From Palsa-1400 sp036501625 (GTDB taxonomy: Bacteria; Verrucomicrobiota; Verrucomicrobiia; Limisphaerales; Palsa-1400): a DNA stretch of 64,000 nt. Position 1 is the first letter of the stretch; each line of letters begins with the position of its first letter. Shown piece by piece: positions 61,201 to 64,000 of the stretch. Below the pieces are notes generated by a model. That model did not search any database, was not told the origin of the DNA, and saw only the letters and a program-made list of their open reading frames with translations. The stretch lies in NCBI GenBank assembly GCA_036501625.1, contig DASXZY010000024.1:1-64000 (forward strand). Reading direction: 5' to 3'. The position numbers and the translations under genes were made by a program.

Positions 61201-61685
61201 TCGGACGCGCCGCTCTGATGGTGAACAACGTAAGTAAACACGCAGCCGTTGTGGCCCCCGGCTTCCAGGAAGGATAACTGGCTGCAGGCGGTGGCAGTTG
61301 TCAAAGCAAGCGTGGCGTTGGTCAACGTGGAATCAAGCAGGATGGCATCGTTGGCCTTATAGCTCGGCGCCATCGTATAACGGCGCGTCGGGGAGCTTTG
61401 GCTGGTGAAGGTCGATCCAGCCGTTGGCAAACCCGTCGTGGCCGCAGCCGTATCATAACCCTCCTCGTACCAACTGGTGCCGTTATTGCCGAGGCCGCTA
61501 TCCATCGAGGCCGTCGTGCAGCCGCCCGGAAGGGCTGGACTTGGCGCCGTGTGTTCGACTACTACATCCTGGTTGAAGCTGGCGGAACTGAGCAAGACAG
61601 GCAAAAAACCAGCCCGAGACGCAGTGGCAGAGCAAAACGAGAGCGCGGCGCAAAGGCCCCATGCAACCAATCCTTGGCAATTCAT
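58263..61685 (-). CDS. Secreted GH76-type alpha-mannanase with tandem accessory domains
   Basis: The 1140-residue protein has a signal peptide (GLVAWGLCAALSFCSATASR). Two mutually similar domains of about 210 residues (37-245 and 250-455) both start FN-[QE]-DVVVE. A GH76 (alpha/alpha)6 catalytic domain follows (about 462-790) with the Asp cluster 533-535 in YYDDDGWWANAW. Two beta-sandwich domains (792-930 and 935-1065) look like carbohydrate-binding modules. The C-terminus is the shared module ending RFYRLSYP. GH76 enzymes are mostly endo-alpha-1,6-mannanases. The gene is divergent from the sulfotransferase gene and followed by the TlpA-like gene on the same strand. Confidence 0.88.
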   Translation of the reverse strand: MNCQGLVAWGLCAALSFCSATASRAGFLPVLLSSASFNQDVVVEHTAPSPALPGGCTTASMDSGLGNNGTSWYEEGYDTAAATTGLPTAGSTFTSQSSPTRRYTMAPSYKANDAILLDSTLTNATLALTTATACSQLSFLEAGGHNGCVFTYVVHHQSGASDTGSSSILDWYNNGTNSAWTANGRVDVQAFTFSSVNGNDPRLYSVEITLANTVSPVTSIDFAYASGIGHGVIMAVSGSSAGMFNPLAVIGFNEDVVVEAGAGHPGSLSGFTTASMDTGITNTLNTWYEVGYDSAAPSTGLPLAGSTFTNVSAPDHTYTLPGSYAANDALLLTSSALAGTLTPSGPAAAKGLSFLCAAGNGAATINYAVQHAAGSSDIGTITVPDWFSYSPVAWFANGRVNLGGRTVNSINSANPCLYSMDVPLQNTTSPVTGVQLKWVAGGNAAFFALSQGSPTLALTGDDFNTNSAMAASVLQQWYNTGGLYNTTGWWNAANCMEALETVAAADNQLQYLGVLSNTFNLNNGGNFLDGYYDDDGWWANAWIRAFDLTGNTNFLNMAKTIFATMTNAWVASSCDGGAVQTVNGTYKNGIVNELFILTAIRLHQRTPGDGGAASYFYWATNAWNWFNQSGMINPQSLVNDGLDSNCANNSGSTFTYEQGVLIGALTDLYKSTGTVSYLNEAAAIAHAVTAHLSAGDVMNEAAPCDPTCGGGDVPEFKGICSRYIAYFYDVSRDQESYELLYFSAHGLWLNDRNAFSQLGMSWAGPVDAADAGRQSSALMAEAALAEPITTNLLFIKGAGNPAFSHSIGRGTGALAWTCGPTNASVSGYMLAGPHAAYLPTGLHAAHFQITADSLSSSAASLAMLSVLEDNGQTVLASAPAPWNAFTQTNSPHDFVLLFTNTIQGDPLEFRIFYNNASGGPDLTATDVAIDGLVNWSAANLTHDIGQLDGLNSWQADPRSAAASGYLSRGPGAANIPAGDYSAIFELKVDNFNYDNATVATISVADLDSGAIVASRNLARGQFPNVLFQPFALSFNAQSGDHYDFRVYWYRNANAPRVTQRGVLLRPGPSAFFTSIQLANGAAQFNFTGVPGRTYSLEAASDISSSEWSVIGHVTVPANLGFAMFSDSPLNTARFYRLSYP

Positions 61686-61704
61686 GTGCGTTCATTTTAG
61701 GCCG

Positions 61705-61816
61705 AAACCCCTCCAAACTCAACATGCCGTATGAGACGCTAAAATACTTGCTCCGCGAGGCTTGACATTCACGGTCTGTTATGTCAGGAATTACCCTACA
61801 AACGTGAGAGGGGTTT
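61705..61816. repeat. Inverted repeat AAACCCCTC ... GAGGGGTTT in a divergent promoter region
   Basis: Two 9-base arms (61705-61713 and 61808-61816) lie 94 bases apart between the GH76 and sulfotransferase genes. They could be paired operators, although one such match by chance in this gap is not very improbable. No other feature is seen in the 227-base gap. Confidence 0.25.
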
Positions 61817-61912
61817 ACTCCATAGCAAAAGATTATCGGGTGACGATCCGGCGCCGGGCTGTTTTTACGTGAAACTTATCCCGGGGCGAAACCAAAGAAT
61901 TTATCAAATATC

Positions 61913-62974
61913 ATGAGAAAACGAGCGCTGCCAAGTGCGCATCCTATGACTGTTGGGCAGTCGGCCCAAATCCTGGCCCAAGGCACGGGGCCGGCTTTGG
62001 GGTTGCTCATGCGCGGCAGCACTTTGGCGCAGCTTCCACGCCTGCTGTTGGAGGGACTGGCCCCAGCGCGGCGGATGTTCATTCAGGGCTTTAACAACAG
62101 CGAACTGGCCACCATCGTCCGCGAACATACGCCCATCACTTTCGTTTGCTCCTACGCCCGTTCCGGCAATACCTGGATGCGCTACCTGCTCTCCGACATC
62201 CGCCTGCAAAATGAGGGCGTCCAAACCACCACCGATCTGCCGCAGCCCGCCCGGATCGTGCCAGACTATTATACCGACCTCGTCACGCCTCGCGCCGCGA
62301 CGGAAGGTTACGGCTATCTGGTCAAGACGCACGATACGATCCCCTTGCTGCAGAAACGCATCGGCGGCGACCCCGGCATTCGCAAGTGCCGATTCCTTTA
62401 TCTGTTCCGGCCGCCCGAAGATGTGCTGGTTTCCTTATTCCATATTTCATTGCGGGAGAAATACATTCACAGCAAGAGTGGGAACAATATTGACGCTTTC
62501 TGCCTGGAATTCCTATGGGCTTGGGAAGAACACGTGGCCGGCTATCTCGATGAACTGGACCAGGGGGTTCCCATTTACTTAGTCTGCTATGATGAGCTTT
62601 TGCGGGAGCCAGCCCCAATTTTGGAAGCCGTCCTGCGCTGGCTGGGTGTGCCGCACACGGCGGAGTCAGTTCACCGCGCGGAGTCCAACATGCGATTCGG
62701 CAAGCTTCAAGCCATGGAAGCCCGCGCGCTCAACGGCGGCAGCCGGCTCTTCCGGCGCGGGGTGGATGGCTCGGGGGTTTCGGAATTGAAGCCCGAAACG
62801 CTGGCTCAAATTCGCGCCAAGACCAAGGATTTGATGACGCGCGCCTACGACAGCTTGGCGCGCCAGAAAGCGAAGCACCCGGTGGAATTGAAGGCGCCGT
62901 CGAATCCTGCGGGGTTCGCGCCTGGGTCGGTTGGCAGGCAGGGTGAAACCGCCCCCGCAGCCAGCGCCAAATAG
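61913..62974 (+). CDS. Sulfotransferase-domain protein
   Basis: The 353-residue protein has the PAPS-dependent sulfotransferase signature. The 5'-phosphosulfate loop is CSYARSGNTWMRYLL near residue 79. The 3'-phosphate motif is YLFRPPEDVLVSLF (R-x-P-x-D variant), and VCYDELLREP follows. It lacks a signal peptide, so it is probably cytosolic or membrane-associated. Acceptors could be glycans or lipids. A YfhO-like membrane gene starts 30 bases downstream, suggesting a shared envelope or exopolysaccharide role. Confidence 0.88.
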   Translation: MRKRALPSAHPMTVGQSAQILAQGTGPALGLLMRGSTLAQLPRLLLEGLAPARRMFIQGFNNSELATIVREHTPITFVCSYARSGNTWMRYLLSDIRLQNEGVQTTTDLPQPARIVPDYYTDLVTPRAATEGYGYLVKTHDTIPLLQKRIGGDPGIRKCRFLYLFRPPEDVLVSLFHISLREKYIHSKSGNNIDAFCLEFLWAWEEHVAGYLDELDQGVPIYLVCYDELLREPAPILEAVLRWLGVPHTAESVHRAESNMRFGKLQAMEARALNGGSRLFRRGVDGSGVSELKPETLAQIRAKTKDLMTRAYDSLARQKAKHPVELKAPSNPAGFAPGSVGRQGETAPAASAK

Positions 62975-63004
62975 GCTGGATCGCCGGGGACACAAAACCA
63001 TGCT

Positions 63005-64000
63005 ATGAGCGCGGCTTCCGCGGCCTCTGGGCCGAAAAAGAAAATCGCCAATCGCTGGATCCTCCTTGGACTGCTGAGCGCGCTGCTGCTGGTGCTGTTT
63101 GCCAAAAGCCTGGACCCGCATCAGGTCCTATTTGCCAATGATGTTCCTCTGGGCGCCCGCAAAGCCGAAAGCAACTCTTTGCCGGGCCGCTTTACCGGCA
63201 CATGGAGCGATCTTTCATGGCTGGGCGGGGCCGGTCCAGCCGCTTCCCCCAGCATTACAATGTTGTTGGCAACGGTTTTCCCGGCCGTGGCTTATTTGAA
63301 GATTTATGCGCCTTTCACGCTGTTGTTCCTGGGATTTTCGGCTTGGGTGTTCTTTCGCCAGTTGAAATTCAGCCCGGTTGTTTGTGTGCTGGGCGGCGTG
63401 GCGGCGGGGCTGAACAGCCATTTTCTATCCATTGCCTGCTGGGGCTTGGGCAACTGGAATCTTGCCGCCGGTTGCGCGTTCCTGGCGATGGGAGCGCTTT
63501 ACGCCAAATCCATCCCCAAAGTTTGGGAGCGGGCTGTGCTGGCAGGCTTGGCCGTCGGAATGGGCGTGATGGAAGGATACGATGTCGGCGCCATCTTGAG
63601 CATTTACATCGGCGCTTTCATCCTCTTTCGCTTTTTCAACAATGACGATTCTACCGGCCAGCAAGTCGCCAACGCCCTCGTGGCAGAGACGCTGGTGGTG
63701 ATATTCGCGGGCATCATCGCCTACCACACCATGCATACGCTGGTAACAACGGAAGTTGAAGGCGTCGCGTTGATGGGACAGGATGCCGAAACCAAGCTGT
63801 CCCGCTGGAGATCGGCCACGCAATGGAGCCTGCCCAAAGCGGAAACCCTTCAGATCATGGTCCCCGGCCTTTTTGGCTATCGCCTCAGCGGAAATATCAG
63901 CGAAACCGATCGCTCATCGGCCTATTGGGGGCGCATCGGCCAGGACCCTCGGATTGCACGCATCGGCAGCGACGATGCCATGGAACGCTCCAATGCCCTG
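63005..64000 (+). CDS. YfhO-like multi-pass membrane protein (3' end outside the window)
   Basis: A frame opens at the ATG at 63005 and runs 332 codons to the window edge without a stop. The product begins with a basic leader, then a hydrophobic helix (WILLGLLSALLLVLFAKSLD). After that comes FANDVPLGARKAESNSLPGR, a start seen in Verrucomicrobial YfhO-like proteins. At least six further hydrophobic segments follow (PFTLLFLGFSAWVFF, VCVLGGVAAGL, AILSIYIGAFILF and others). YfhO-type proteins resemble GT-C glycosyltransferases that modify envelope polymers. Assignment is by general pattern and remains tentative. Confidence 0.75.
   Translation, partial: MSAASAASGPKKKIANRWILLGLLSALLLVLFAKSLDPHQVLFANDVPLGARKAESNSLPGRFTGTWSDLSWLGGAGPAASPSITMLLATVFPAVAYLKIYAPFTLLFLGFSAWVFFRQLKFSPVVCVLGGVAAGLNSHFLSIACWGLGNWNLAAGCAFLAMGALYAKSIPKVWERAVLAGLAVGMGVMEGYDVGAILSIYIGAFILFRFFNNDDSTGQQVANALVAETLVVIFAGIIAYHTMHTLVTTEVEGVALMGQDAETKLSRWRSATQWSLPKAETLQIMVPGLFGYRLSGNISETDRSSAYWGRIGQDPRIARIGSDDAMERSNAL

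Noticed and set aside
1..64000. tRNA, rRNA, riboswitch, insertion-sequence or phage genes
   Set aside because: No recognisable cloverleaf, rRNA segment, transposase motif, thi-box or phage structural gene was found by reading; a covariance-model scan could still find a short RNA.

Overview
The window looks like a chromosome segment from a Verrucomicrobiota bacterium, probably of the Pedosphaera/Limisphaerales type. This is inferred from gene style, not from any database search. The signs are GC-rich DNA (about 60%), very long secreted Asn/Thr-rich proteins built from LamG, Ig-like, Big_2, NHL and FG-GAP repeats, prepilin-like proteins of the kind common in Verrucomicrobia, Lentisphaerae and Planctomycetes, and many polysaccharide-active enzymes. 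No rRNA, tRNA, CRISPR array, intact insertion sequence or phage gene was recognised.

Layout. 1-472 is the 3' end of a secreted protein. 0.5-5.0 kb holds an HDOD regulator with an unusual GspB-like tail, divergent from the hexuronate pair uxaE-uxaC. 5.0-7.3 kb has two small unknown genes and tdh. 7.4-13.6 kb is a moxR-DUF58-batA-like-VWA cluster. 13.6-16.2 kb has a large FG-GAP protein and a stand-alone RpoA-C-terminal-domain-like protein. 16.2-17.0 kb is essentially gene-free. 17.0-20.1 kb carries an alpha/beta hydrolase, 3-methyladenine DNA glycosylase and gnd. 20.2-38.7 kb is a minus-strand secreted region: porin, 1435-residue LamG protein, prepilin-like protein, GH2 glycosidase, 2422-residue LamG/propeller/PA14/di-heme protein and a small secreted protein. 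A decayed TIR-like gene lies beside it. 39.0-42.4 kb has a metallo-beta-lactamase-fold enzyme, rhamnulokinase, and an ECF sigma factor overlapping a small membrane protein. 42.4-44.2 kb is a graveyard of three eroded secreted-protein genes. 44.3-49.9 kb has hisD, a PHA-system protein, a second prepilin-like protein and a double NHL propeller protein. 49.9-54.4 kb is a compact six-gene operon (phyH-like, ArsI/CadI-like, CPBP protease, thiL, tsaE, tsaB). 54.5-64.0 kb has GH88 plus an SDR, a TlpA-like protein and its miniature paralogue, a GH76 protein, a sulfotransferase and the start of a YfhO-like membrane protein.

How the genes fit together. Degradation of plant- or algae-type polysaccharide is a recurrent theme. 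GH88 would release unsaturated uronates, UxaC/UxaE interconvert hexuronates, RhaB phosphorylates rhamnulose, and GH2, GH76 and a porin act at or outside the cell envelope. The surface proteins share a common C-terminal module ending in an aromatic pair followed by Lys/Arg, which may be a sorting or anchoring signal. The most unusual structures are a secreted protein in which whole six-bladed NHL propellers sit inside split Ig-like domains, the HDOD-TM-GspB fusion, and a 96-residue protein that equals a TlpA-like neighbour with its middle removed.
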